Below, one piece after another: positions 7,818-15,356 of a stretch of DNA of 64,000 nt. The DNA is taken from contig NZ_VIWV01000001.1 of the NCBI RefSeq assembly GCF_007829875.1, positions 3,380,501 through 3,444,500 of the forward strand. Direction: 5' to 3'. Position 1 is the first letter of the stretch. Each line of letters begins with the position of its first letter. Origin of the DNA: Streptomyces capillispiralis (GTDB taxonomy: Bacteria; Actinomycetota; Actinomycetes; Streptomycetales; Streptomycetaceae). The notes beneath the pieces were generated by a model. That model was given only the letters and a program-made list of their open reading frames with translations, made no database searches and was not told the DNA's origin. The position numbers were made by a program, and so were the translations under genes.

Positions 7818-8426
7818 TCACCAGCCGAGCTGCGCCTCGCCCAGAACCTCGCTGCCGATGTGGGCGGCGAGCTTCTGAGCACGTTCGAGGTCGCCGTACT
7901 TGGTCACGTGGACGAAGACCGTGTGGTCCTCGGCCCACTTGCCGTACTGCGCGTCGTCGCCGTGGAACACGATCTGGACCCCGTCGTGGTTCCAGTGCCC
8001 GTGGGAGTCGATCTCCGGGTCGTCCGGCCAGCGGCCGTTCCATTCGATGGCCGCCGTGCCCTCGCCCAGAGCGGCCAGGAACCGCTCCTCGACGTCCTCC
8101 CCGCGTTCGACGTCCTCGCTGAAGGACAGCGGCAGATGTGTCCCGAGTTCGGCGTCGTCCAGTGCGGACACGTCGGACTCGAAGAACAGGAAGTCACCCG
8201 TCACCGGGTCGGTGCGTGTGTCCTCGTAGTCGAAGCACTCCCCGGGCACGATCAGGGCCATCCGGCGCGCCTCCCCGGGCGTGCGCATCTCGGAGAAGAG
8301 CCAGACCCTGTCGTTGACGTGTTCCAGCAGCGCGCAGAGCCTCTTGGCCTGCCGGTACGCCTCGGCCGCGTCGGTGGTCCGGAAGACGGGGTACGCCCGT
8401 GAGTTGCCCATGGCCCGAACCGTCAC
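7818..8426 (-). CDS. conserved protein of unknown function
   Basis: A 202-residue acidic soluble protein with no recognisable motif. It is rich in aromatic and acidic residues and contains short blocks such as WNGRWPDDPEIDSHGHW and HVTKYGDLERAQKLAAHIG that read like a small alpha/beta domain. The GTG at 8426 is used; an ATG five codons later (8411) is an alternative, and neither has a strong ribosome binding site. It stands alone, convergent with the flavodoxin-like gene and 31 bp downstream of the ABC permease gene on the same strand, so read-through from the ABC operon is possible. Confidence 0.65.
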   Translation of the reverse strand: MTVRAMGNSRAYPVFRTTDAAEAYRQAKRLCALLEHVNDRVWLFSEMRTPGEARRMALIVPGECFDYEDTRTDPVTGDFLFFESDVSALDDAELGTHLPLSFSEDVERGEDVEERFLAALGEGTAAIEWNGRWPDDPEIDSHGHWNHDGVQIVFHGDDAQYGKWAEDHTVFVHVTKYGDLERAQKLAAHIGSEVLGEAQLGW

Positions 8427-8457
8427 ACGCCCCCGCCCGCCACGGCCACCGCGTTTC

Positions 8458-9327
8458 CTACGCGGTGATGTCCTTCGCCGTGAACCGCGCCCACGCCGCC
8501 GAGCCGAACACGGCCGCGTAGAGGGCCTGGAGGCCGAGGTTCTTCGTCAGGTCGTCCCAGTAGACCGGTTCGCGCATCAGGTCGGCGAAGGACAGCCAGT
8601 AGTGGGAGAACAGGTAGGGGTGGAGGGCGTGCAGCTGCGGGATCTGGTCGAGGATCTGGACCGTGATGAGCAGTCCCACCGTGGTCGCCATCGCCGCGAT
8701 GCCGCTGTTGGTCAGGGTGGAGACGAACAGGCCGAGCGCCGCCACGCCGATCAGTGACAGGGCGACGACCAGGGCGATCAGCAGGGCTCTGCCCAGCCCT
8801 TCGGCGAAACTGATGCGGGTGCCGGAGATGGTCGTCAGGTCGCCCAGCGGGAACAGCAGCGCGCCGACGGTCAGGGCCGAGAGGGCGACCACCAGCGTGG
8901 CGACCAGGCAGAAGGTCATGACGGCCGCGTACTTGGTGAGCAGCAGCCGGCTGCGCCCCGCGGGGGCGACCAGGAGGTAGCGCAGGGTGCCGGCGTTCGC
9001 CTCGCCGGCGAGGGCGTCACCGGCGACGACGCCGATCGCCATGGGCAGGAAGAACGGCAGGGTGGCGGCGAGCGCGGTGAAGACCAGGAACAGGCCGTTG
9101 TTGGTGATCTGCGAGATGAACGCCGGTCCTCCCCCGCCGCCCCCGCCGCCGGACGAGCCGTCGCCGGTCTCGATGCGTACGGCGACGCCGACCAGGACCG
9201 GCACGGCGGCCAGCACCCCGAGCAGGGCGAGGGTGCGCCAGCGCCGGAAGGTGGTGAGCAGCTCGCTGCGGAGCAGGCCGAGCGTCCACAGCGGGCTCGC
9301 CTCGCGCACCGCGTCAGCCCGCGACAT
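8458..9327 (-). CDS. ABC transporter permease (ABC-2 type)
   Basis: A 289-residue membrane protein with six hydrophobic segments between about residues 35 and 285 and a Gly-rich extracytoplasmic loop (about residues 60-68). The architecture is that of an ABC-2 permease with a large first loop (FISQITNNGLFLVFTALAATLPFFLPMA downstream of it). Its start overlaps the end of the ATPase gene by 14 bp, so the two form one exporter. Third gene of a probable operon LolA-like gene - ATPase - permease. The substrate is not evident. Confidence 0.85.
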   Translation of the reverse strand: MSRADAVREASPLWTLGLLRSELLTTFRRWRTLALLGVLAAVPVLVGVAVRIETGDGSSGGGGGGGGPAFISQITNNGLFLVFTALAATLPFFLPMAIGVVAGDALAGEANAGTLRYLLVAPAGRSRLLLTKYAAVMTFCLVATLVVALSALTVGALLFPLGDLTTISGTRISFAEGLGRALLIALVVALSLIGVAALGLFVSTLTNSGIAAMATTVGLLITVQILDQIPQLHALHPYLFSHYWLSFADLMREPVYWDDLTKNLGLQALYAAVFGSAAWARFTAKDITA

Positions 9328-10306
9328 CGAATCCCTCCCCGGTCAGCGCGACGAACGCGTCCTCCAGCGAGGCCCGTTCGACACCGAAGCCGCGCACCCG
9401 CACACCGGCCGTCACCAGGGCCGCGTTCACCTCGGCGAGGTCCCGCTCGGGCACCTCGCCGGTCACCTTCTCGTCGGCCACGACCACATCGGCGACCCCC
9501 TGCTCCTTCAGCACCCGCGCCGCGTCCGCGGGGTCCGGGGTGGTCACCACCAGCCGGCCCCGGGCGCCGGCCGACAGCTCGGCGACCGGGCCCTGGGTGA
9601 TCAGCCGGCCCCGGGCCATCACGGCGGCGTGCGTGCACACCTGCTCGATCTCGTCGAGCAGGTGGGAGGAGAGGAAGACGGTGGTGCCCTCCGAGGCCAG
9701 TTCGCGGATCAGCGTGCGGATCTCCCGCATGCCCTGCGGGTCGAGGCCGTTGGTCGGCTCGTCCAGGACGAGCAGCCGGCGCGGCTGGAGCAGGGCGGCC
9801 GCCAGGCCCAGGCGCTGCTTCATGCCGAGGGAGTACGCCTTCGCCTTCTTGTCGGCGGCGGCCGTGAGGCCCACCCGGTCCAGGGCGGCGGCGACGCGGG
9901 CGCGCCGGGTGCGCGGGTCGGCGGTCGGGTCGGCCGCGTCGTAGCGCAGCAGGTTGTCGCGGCCGGACAGGAAGCCGTACAGGGCCGGGCCCTCGATGAG
10001 GGCGCCGACGTGGGGCAGCACGGCGCGCGCGGAGCGCGGCATGGGGCGCCCGAGGACGTGCGCCGTGCCCGAGGTCGGTTCGATCAGGCCCATCAGCATG
10101 CGGATGGTGGTGGTCTTGCCGGACCCGTTGGGGCCGAGGAAGCCGAAGACGCTGCCCGCCGGGACGGTCAGCCGCAGACCGTCCACGGCGAGCTGTCCGC
10201 CGCGGTAGCGCTTGCTGAGCGCGCGGGTGACGATGACGCCGTCGCCCGCGTCCGCGCCCTGCTCCGTGTCCGCGCCCTCCGGTGGTGTGGCGGACGCCTC
10301 GCCCAT
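9314..10306 (-). CDS. ABC transporter ATP-binding protein
   Basis: A 330-residue ATPase of the drug/lipid-export (CcmA/DrrA-like) class. Walker A is GPNGSGKTT (residues 58-66); the signature reads YSLGMKQRLGLAAALL, Walker B LLVLDEPTNGLDP, and the switch SSHLLDE. About 80 residues after the ATPase core (TTPDPADAARVLKEQGVADV onward) form the C-terminal domain common in this class. GAGGGAG precedes the ATG. It works with the overlapping permease as an exporter and follows the LolA-like gene by 42 bp. Confidence 0.93.
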   Translation of the reverse strand: MGEASATPPEGADTEQGADAGDGVIVTRALSKRYRGGQLAVDGLRLTVPAGSVFGFLGPNGSGKTTTIRMLMGLIEPTSGTAHVLGRPMPRSARAVLPHVGALIEGPALYGFLSGRDNLLRYDAADPTADPRTRRARVAAALDRVGLTAAADKKAKAYSLGMKQRLGLAAALLQPRRLLVLDEPTNGLDPQGMREIRTLIRELASEGTTVFLSSHLLDEIEQVCTHAAVMARGRLITQGPVAELSAGARGRLVVTTPDPADAARVLKEQGVADVVVADEKVTGEVPERDLAEVNAALVTAGVRVRGFGVERASLEDAFVALTGEGFDVAG

Positions 10307-10348
10307 CGGCTCCCTCGTTCCCTCACTGCGTCACAGGACTCGCCGGGA

Positions 10349-11572
10349 CTACTTCCCCGCGTCGGCCGCCTTCACGAGCGCGTCCTTGGTGACGGCGCCC
10401 ACGTAGACCGTGCCGTCCTCGGTGATCAGGGCGTTGACCAGGCGGGTGCTGAACACCGTGCCGGTGCCGAACTCGCCCTTCACCTGGTCGCCGAGCGAGC
10501 CGAGGAAGCCACCGAGGTCGCCGCCCGCCTCCCCGGTGGGCAGGCCGCCCTCGCTGCCGCTGTCGAAGGTGGCGACGGAGTTCCAGCCCTCGCCGAGCAT
10601 CTTCAACCCGTCGAGGCCCTTGGCCAGGTCCTCCTCCGACTTCGGGGCGTTCTCCGGCTTGCCGGAGTGCTCCCGGCCGTGGTCCAGCTCGCCGTCCTCG
10701 GTCACCTCGGCGCCCTTGGGCGGGGTGAACGCGAAGGTCGACGCGGCCGGCCGGTCGAAGCTCACCTGGGTGAAGCCGACGTCCACGACGGCGGCGCCGC
10801 CGCTCGCGGGGGTGAGCGTGAACTTCAGCGGCATACCGGTCCTGTGGTCGACCGCGATGCTGATCGCGCCGACCGTGGAGCCGGACTGCCGGGGCTTGAC
10901 GACCAGCTTGTACGCGTCCCGGCCGGCCACCTGGGCGGTGCCGTCGACGGTCACGGACGTGGTGTCGTCGACCGCCTTCAGCGCTTCCTCGGCGAAGTCC
11001 TTCGGGGTGGCCGGGGGCTGGTGCTCCCGGTCCTTCGCGGACTCCTCGACCGTGCCGTGGTAGACCTGGTTGGACGCGCTGTCGTAGCCCCAGACGTCCT
11101 TGCCGTTGTGGATCAGGCTGTACTCGGCGGCGTTCTCCAGGAGCGACAGCTTCTGCCGGTCCGGGCCGTCGGCCGCGACCCGCAGGGTGTGCGTCCCCGA
11201 GGCCAGTTCGGTGAGCTTGGCGGACGGGTCGGCCGAGGAGCCGTCCCCGCCCTCGCCCCGCTCGCCCGCGCCGGAGGCGAGACTGCTCTCCAGGCCGCCG
11301 AGGTCCGGCAGACCGAGGTCCGTGGTGATCTTCACGGTGCCGGACAGCTGCTCGACGTCCGACTTCGCGATCTTCTCTATCAGTTGTGCGGCGGTGATCT
11401 CCGGCAGATCCGGGTCGCCGGAGTCGGCGAGGGCCGGGACGAGCCCGATGGTCGCGGCCGCCACTCCCATCACGGTGACCGGGACGACGTACCGCGCGGC
11501 CCTGCGCCGCCTCGCGCGCGGCTCGCCGGCCTCCCCCGCGGTCGTCATGTCGTCGGATTCGTACGGTGCCAT
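10349..11572 (-). CDS. exported LolA/RseB-like protein
   Basis: A 407-residue protein with a cytoplasmic Arg-rich N-terminus and one membrane or signal segment (YVVPVTVMGVAAATIGLVPA, about residues 25-45). The large extracytoplasmic domain resembles the LolA/DUF2092/MucB-type lipoprotein-binding fold: repeated beta-strands, then KFTLTPASGG and PAASTFAFTPPKGAEV. The ATG at 11572 is chosen because GGAGG lies ten bases upstream. As first gene of an operon with an ABC exporter it may receive or chaperone a lipid or lipoprotein outside the membrane, or sense envelope state; this is inferred. A perfect palindrome sits about 75-95 bp upstream. Confidence 0.75.
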   Translation of the reverse strand: MAPYESDDMTTAGEAGEPRARRRRAARYVVPVTVMGVAAATIGLVPALADSGDPDLPEITAAQLIEKIAKSDVEQLSGTVKITTDLGLPDLGGLESSLASGAGERGEGGDGSSADPSAKLTELASGTHTLRVAADGPDRQKLSLLENAAEYSLIHNGKDVWGYDSASNQVYHGTVEESAKDREHQPPATPKDFAEEALKAVDDTTSVTVDGTAQVAGRDAYKLVVKPRQSGSTVGAISIAVDHRTGMPLKFTLTPASGGAAVVDVGFTQVSFDRPAASTFAFTPPKGAEVTEDGELDHGREHSGKPENAPKSEEDLAKGLDGLKMLGEGWNSVATFDSGSEGGLPTGEAGGDLGGFLGSLGDQVKGEFGTGTVFSTRLVNALITEDGTVYVGAVTKDALVKAADAGK

Positions 11573-11908
11573 GTGTGCCCTACCTCCGTGGTCGGCGGCG
11601 GCTTCCGTCTCGTGTCCTCGCACCAGTCTCATTCCCGAGCCGCCATTCTCACCCGAACCGGTGAGAAGTGGTGTTGTCCGTCGTGGTCCATCTGACCAAA
11701 TCCGGCGGGCGCACGCGTCAGACCCCGGACTCAACTCCGTGTACTGCTGGGGTATGACACGGGGAGTGATTCCCTCCCCCGACCAGTAGGGGTCGGGGCG
11801 GAGTTCGGGAGCGGAACGGGGCGGGGCGGGGGCCGGAACCCGTAGGGGTGGGGGCCGGGTCCGGTAGGGGCGAGGCCGGGACCCGTAGAGGCCGGGGCGT
11901 GGCCGGGG
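11573..11908. other. intergenic region with repeats and a palindrome
   Basis: No credible gene. It contains the perfect inverted repeat at 11646-11667 and, nearer the polyprenyl synthase stop, three imperfect copies of a GGCCGGRACCCGTAGRGG-like unit at 11831-11848, 11853-11870 and 11874-11891 (21-22-bp period). It must hold the promoter of the LolA-like/ABC operon, but no clear -35/-10 pair was found. Confidence 0.6.
11646..11667. promoter_or_regulatory. perfect inverted repeat upstream of LolA-like/ABC operon
   Basis: TTCTCACC (11646-11653) and GGTGAGAA (11660-11667) are perfect 8-bp arms with a 6-base spacer. Size, spacing and position, 74-96 bp before the start codon, suit an operator for a dimeric regulator. 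Confidence 0.45.
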
Positions 11909-12919
11909 TCAGCCCGCGCGGTGCACGACCGCGTCGCACAGCTGCACGAGGGCGGCCTTGGCGTCGCACTCCCGCAGCGGGGCCAGCGCCGCGCGCGCCT
12001 CCTCGGCGTAGCGCACGGTGTCCCGGCGGGCGTGCTCCAGCGCGGGGTGGGCGCGCAGCAGACGCAGCGCCTCGGCGTGCCGGGCGTCGTCGGTGAGGTC
12101 GGAGTCCAGCAGCTCGCACAGGGCGATGTCCTCGGCCAGCCCCAGCCGGGCCGCCCGCTCGCGCAGCCGCAGCACGGGCAGCGTGGCGATGCCCTCGCGC
12201 AGGTCGGTGCCGGGGGTCTTGCCGGACTCGTGGGAGTCGGAGGCGATGTCCAGGACGTCGTCGGCGAGCTGGAAGGCGACGCCGAGCCGCTCGCCGTACT
12301 GGGTGAGCACGTCCACCACCGTCTCGTCGGCGCCGGACATCATCGCGCCGAAGCGGCAGGAGACGGCGACCAGCGAGCCGGTCTTGCCGCCGAGGACGTC
12401 CAGGTAGTGGTCGACCGGGTCCCGGCCGTCCTGGGGTCCCGCCGTCTCCAGGATCTGCCCGGTGACCAGCCGCTCGAACGCCTGGGCCTGCACCCGCACC
12501 GCCTCGGGACCGAGGTCGGCCAGGATGTGGGAAGCCCGCGCGAAGAGGAAGTCGCCGGTGAGGACCGCGACGGAGTTGCCCCAGCGGGCGTTCGCGCTGT
12601 CCACCCCGCGCCGCACCTCGGCCTCGTCCATCACGTCGTCGTGGTACAGCGTGGCCAGGTGGGTCAGCTCCACGACGACGGCGGAGGGCACGACCCCGGG
12701 CGCGTAGGGGTCGCCGAACTGGGCGGAGAGCATCACGAGCAGCGGGCGGAACCGCTTGCCGCCGGCCCGCACCAGGTGCTGGGCGGCCTCCGTGATGAAG
12801 GGCACCTCGCTCTTGGTGGCCTCGAGCAGCCCCTCCTCGACAGCCGTCAATCCGGCCTGGACATCGGCTTCCAGAACCTGGTCCCGCACGCTCAGCCCGA
12901 ACGGCCCGACGACGGTCAC
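11909..12919 (-). CDS. long-chain polyprenyl diphosphate synthase
   Basis: A 336-residue trans-prenyltransferase that condenses isopentenyl diphosphate onto an allylic primer in the cytoplasm. Visible motifs are GGKRFRP (53-59), the first Asp-rich motif DDVMD (94-98), GGKTGSL (178-184) and the second Asp-rich motif DDVLD (220-224). Small residues stand just before the first Asp-rich motif (Ala89, Thr90), in keeping with a long product. The usual partner is menaquinone synthesis, so it probably makes the polyprenyl side chain for MK; mqnC and menG lie in the same window. The GTG at 12919 follows GGAG at seven bases. Chain length cannot be read directly. Confidence 0.92.
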   Translation of the reverse strand: MTVVGPFGLSVRDQVLEADVQAGLTAVEEGLLEATKSEVPFITEAAQHLVRAGGKRFRPLLVMLSAQFGDPYAPGVVPSAVVVELTHLATLYHDDVMDEAEVRRGVDSANARWGNSVAVLTGDFLFARASHILADLGPEAVRVQAQAFERLVTGQILETAGPQDGRDPVDHYLDVLGGKTGSLVAVSCRFGAMMSGADETVVDVLTQYGERLGVAFQLADDVLDIASDSHESGKTPGTDLREGIATLPVLRLRERAARLGLAEDIALCELLDSDLTDDARHAEALRLLRAHPALEHARRDTVRYAEEARAALAPLRECDAKAALVQLCDAVVHRAG

Positions 12920-13156
12920 GAGGGGTCTCCTGTCTGCTGGTGTCTACTGGCGATTACACGGTTTGTCGATAGGTCGCTGCCATCACTCAAGTCAGCGTAT
13001 CCGGTCACGTTTCGATCACCGCCAGCACCCAGGGTCACAAGCCGGGCGATACGGGATCAGGGGCGGAGTGATTTTGATCGGTTGATCACAAGGGACATTC
13101 TCCGACTTTCCGCCGCGCGTCGATCCACTCCCCGACACGGCCGCCGCCCCCGCCCC

Positions 13157-13257
13157 TCGACCGCTCCCCGGCCCACTCCCCGGCCCGCTCCTCACCCCGC
13201 CCGCCGGCCCGCTCCCCGGCCCGCTCCTCGACCCATTCCTCGGCCCGCTCTTCGGCA
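13157..13257. repeat. pyrimidine-rich short tandem repeat
   Basis: About eight imperfect reiterations of CCCGCTCCYCGGC-like units make the plus strand strongly C/T-rich over 100 bp. Such tracts favour slippage and unusual DNA structure. No coding frame explains it. Confidence 0.6.
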
Positions 13258-13300
13258 CGCGCACCATCCTGCCCGCCCCTCCGCCCGATTTGCCGTAAAT

Positions 13301-13321
13301 ACCAAGCGGAATCCGCTTGGT
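13301..13321. promoter_or_regulatory. perfect palindrome ACCAAGCGGA-a-TCCGCTTGGT
   Basis: Ten-base perfect arms (13301-13310 and 13312-13321) surround a single central base. It lies about 185 bp upstream of the putative riboswitch promoter and 380 bp from the polyprenyl synthase start. A near-zero loop makes an RNA hairpin less likely than a DNA operator or a recombination-type site. Confidence 0.45.
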
Positions 13322-13505
13322 GAGCAATGCTCCACCGGCGCGTGATCAGTGAAGTGAGTCACGCGCGCGGCACCGCGTCCACCACACCCCCGCTCCCGCG
13401 TCCGCCCGCGCCCCGGCGCCGAGTTGACCCTTGGCGACAGCAAAGGATCAAGCACCCCAAACCCCCCATTGGAAGATCAAACGGCATACCGGGTGATGCC
13501 CACAC

Positions 13506-13535
13506 TTGTTCCCGACATGTGCTCTCGCATACGTT
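13506..13535 (+). promoter_or_regulatory. putative promoter of the riboswitch transcript
   Basis: TTGTTC (13506-13511) and TACGTT (13530-13535) with an 18-base spacer lie directly in front of the first riboswitch helix. This is a reasonable vegetative-type promoter placing the transcript start at about 13542. Confidence 0.4.
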
Positions 13536-13550
13536 CCGGGCCTGCCGGGT

Positions 13551-13736
13551 GGACGCCCAGTCCTGCCGCCACCCGCACCACACCCAACGACGAACTCACG
13601 CACGGCAGGAGCGGGGGACCCAGGTAAGTCGCCGGGCCGGCCATCGCGCCGGAACGGCTAGGGGTGAAGCCGTGCCCTCAGGGGCACGGCCGGGCACTCT
13701 CCCGCCCGAACCCGACAGCTCACCTCGCAGGCGTAG
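13551..13736 (+). promoter_or_regulatory. ydaO-yuaA class c-di-AMP riboswitch
   Basis: The conserved core is directly readable: GCGGGGGACCCA near 13611-13622, GGGGTGAAGCC near 13662-13672, and CCCGAACCCGACAGCT followed by CACCTCGCAGGCG at 13704-13733. Helix P1 can form between ACGCC (13553-13557) and GGCGT (13730-13734). A helix TCCTGCC (13561-13567) with GGCAGGA (13604-13610) matches the next stem, with an unusually large loop of about 36 bases. In Streptomyces this class controls cell-wall hydrolase genes: high c-di-AMP switches the downstream gene off. Here it ends 15 bases before the ATG of an SLT-domain hydrolase. Confidence 0.92.
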
Positions 13737-13751
13737 GAGAGGAACCCAGAC

Positions 13752-14231
13752 ATGCCCGCACACGGTCAGCACCGCCGCTCCGGCGCCCGCCGCCTCGTCC
13801 GCTCCCTCGCCGTCGCCGGTACCGGCGTCGCCGTGGTCGCCCTGCCGCTGTTCGGCGCCACCAGCGCCTCCGCGCAGACCACGACGGCCGCCACGGCCAC
13901 CACGGCCTACCCGGACAACCTCGACGGCTGGATCCGCGAGTCCCTGTCCGTCATGGCGCAGCACGGCATCCCGGGCAGCTACGAGGCCATCCACCGCAAC
14001 ATCATGCGCGAGTCCTCCGGCAACCCGGCCGCCATCAACCTCTGGGACTCGAACGCCGCCGCCGGCACCCCGTCGAAGGGCCTGCTCCAGGTCATCGACC
14101 CGACCTTCCAGGCGTACCACGTGCCCGGCACCCCCTTCGACCCGTACGACCCGGTCGCCAACATCACGGCGGCCTGCAACTACGCCGCCGACCGCTACGG
14201 CTCGATCGACAACGTCTTCGGCGCGTACTGA
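13752..14231 (+). CDS. secreted SLT-domain peptidoglycan hydrolase
   Basis: A 159-residue secreted protein with a signal peptide of about 41 residues (Arg-rich start, hydrophobic core, cleavage near ASA-Q). A lysozyme-like SLT transglycosylase domain occupies residues about 55-159, with the probable catalytic Glu87 in IMRESSGNP, then GLLQVIDPTF and NITAACNYAADRYG. It should cleave the glycan strands of peptidoglycan outside the cell. The preceding c-di-AMP riboswitch fits the known theme of osmotic/second-messenger control of resuscitation and cell-wall hydrolases. AGGAGAGGAA before the ATG is the ribosome binding site. It lacks the LysM domain present in RpfA-type proteins. The 3' end overlaps the convergent HAD gene by 37 bp. 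Confidence 0.9.
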   Translation: MPAHGQHRRSGARRLVRSLAVAGTGVAVVALPLFGATSASAQTTTAATATTAYPDNLDGWIRESLSVMAQHGIPGSYEAIHRNIMRESSGNPAAINLWDSNAAAGTPSKGLLQVIDPTFQAYHVPGTPFDPYDPVANITAACNYAADRYGSIDNVFGAY

Positions 14232-15127
14232 GGCGCGGATCCGGACCGCGGCCCGGGGACGTCCCGGGCCGTGTCCCCGGACAGGTCCTGGGCCGCCCGC
14301 CGGCGGACGGGCCCGGACGGGCCGCCGAACAGCCGCTCGAGGACGACGGCCACGCCGTCGTCCTCGTTCGACGCGGTGACCTCGTCAGCCACCGCCTTCA
14401 GCTCGGGGTGGGCGTTGGCCATGGCGACGCCACGGGCCGCCCAGTCGAACATGGGGATGTCGTTCGGCATGTCGCCGAAGGCGAGGGCGTGCTCCGGGCT
14501 CAGCCCCAGGTGCTCGGCGGCCAGCGCCAGCCCCGTCGCCTTGGTGACCCCGCACGGCTGGAGCTCCACCGTGCCCGGCCCCGACATGGTCACCGTGGCC
14601 AGCGAACCGACCACCGACCGGGCCGCCGCCGCCAACGCGTCGTCGGACAGCCGGGCGTGACGCAGCAGCACCTTGCTGATCGGCCGGTCCCACAGGTCAC
14701 CGCGCCGCTCGACCCGTACGGCGGGCAGGGTCGGGTGCGGCATCAGATAGCCGGGCTCGATCAGCGTCAGCCCGTCGACCCCGTCCTGGTCGACCGCGGC
14801 GTACACCTCCCCCACTTCGGCCTCGATCTTGCCGAGCGCGGTCTCCGCCAGTTCCCGGTCCAGCGTGACCGACCACAGCAGGCGGTCCGCGCCGGCGTCG
14901 TACACCTGCGCGCCCTGTCCGCACACCGCGAGCCCCGTACTGCCGAGGTCGTCCAGGAGCGGCCGCACTCTGGGGGCCGGGCGCCCCGTCACCACGAGGT
15001 GCTCGGCACCGGCCCGCGCCACCCGCGCGAGCGCGGCGACGGACCGGTCGGAGAGGGTGTCGTCGCCGCGCAGCAGCGTCCCGTCCAGATCGGTGGCGAT
15101 GAGTGAATATGCGGTGGGTGCGGCCAT
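14195..15127 (-). CDS. HAD-superfamily phosphatase (Cof type)
   Basis: A 310-residue HAD hydrolase. Motif I is DLDGTLL, with nucleophile Asp13 and acid/base Asp15; motif II lies in VVTGRP, motif III in ISKVLLR, and motif IV is GDMPNDIPMF. A C2B cap lies between motifs II and III. Such Cof-type enzymes dephosphorylate sugar phosphates or flavin mononucleotide; the substrate here is unknown. The ORF runs 37 bp into the 3' end of the convergent SLT gene, and the last 30 or so residues look like an unstructured tail. No clear ribosome binding site precedes the ATG. Confidence 0.88.
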   Translation of the reverse strand: MAAPTAYSLIATDLDGTLLRGDDTLSDRSVAALARVARAGAEHLVVTGRPAPRVRPLLDDLGSTGLAVCGQGAQVYDAGADRLLWSVTLDRELAETALGKIEAEVGEVYAAVDQDGVDGLTLIEPGYLMPHPTLPAVRVERRGDLWDRPISKVLLRHARLSDDALAAAARSVVGSLATVTMSGPGTVELQPCGVTKATGLALAAEHLGLSPEHALAFGDMPNDIPMFDWAARGVAMANAHPELKAVADEVTASNEDDGVAVVLERLFGGPSGPVRRRAAQDLSGDTARDVPGPRSGSAPQYAPKTLSIEP

Positions 15128-15356
15128 GATCAGAGAATACGGACAACACGACGGTCCGCCTCACATCGCCCGGAACCGCTTGCGCGACCGCGTCCGTCAC
15201 GCTAGAGAAGCGTTCCGCCATCACCGGGTACGGACTGGTTGAGGACGGTGCGGACCTCTTTCCCCGTTTGGCAAGAACATGCTCCGCTATCTACCGTCCA
15301 CCTGCTCCCGGGCGGTACCTTCCAAGGGTCCAGGGGGGACTTGATCGGGGGGTCAG

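Larger units (their letters stand above)
12920..13751. other. 832-bp intergenic region carrying the c-di-AMP riboswitch
   Basis: No credible protein gene. From left to right it holds the upstream region of the polyprenyl synthase gene, an imperfect TGATC-GGTT-GATCA palindrome (13075-13088), a pyrimidine-rich repeat (13157-13257), a perfect 21-base palindrome (13301-13321), a putative promoter (13506-13535) and the ydaO-type riboswitch (13551-13736) directly before the SLT gene. Confidence 0.75.

Noticed and set aside
8987..11695. A 902-codon plus-strand frame opposite the ABC and LolA-like genes
   Set aside because: The sequence is low-complexity Arg/Ala/Gly/His-rich with no domain, and the opposite strand has three clear genes.
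13075..13088. TGATC-GGTT-GATCA and flanking GTGAT/ATCAC as a Crp site
   Set aside because: Spacing between the half-sites does not fit the GTG-N6-GNCAC form expected for Streptomyces Crp.
13327..14379. Long plus-strand frame over the riboswitch and SLT gene
   Set aside because: It is in a different frame from the SLT gene, runs through the riboswitch core and has Arg/Pro/Thr-rich sequence typical of GC-rich shadow frames.
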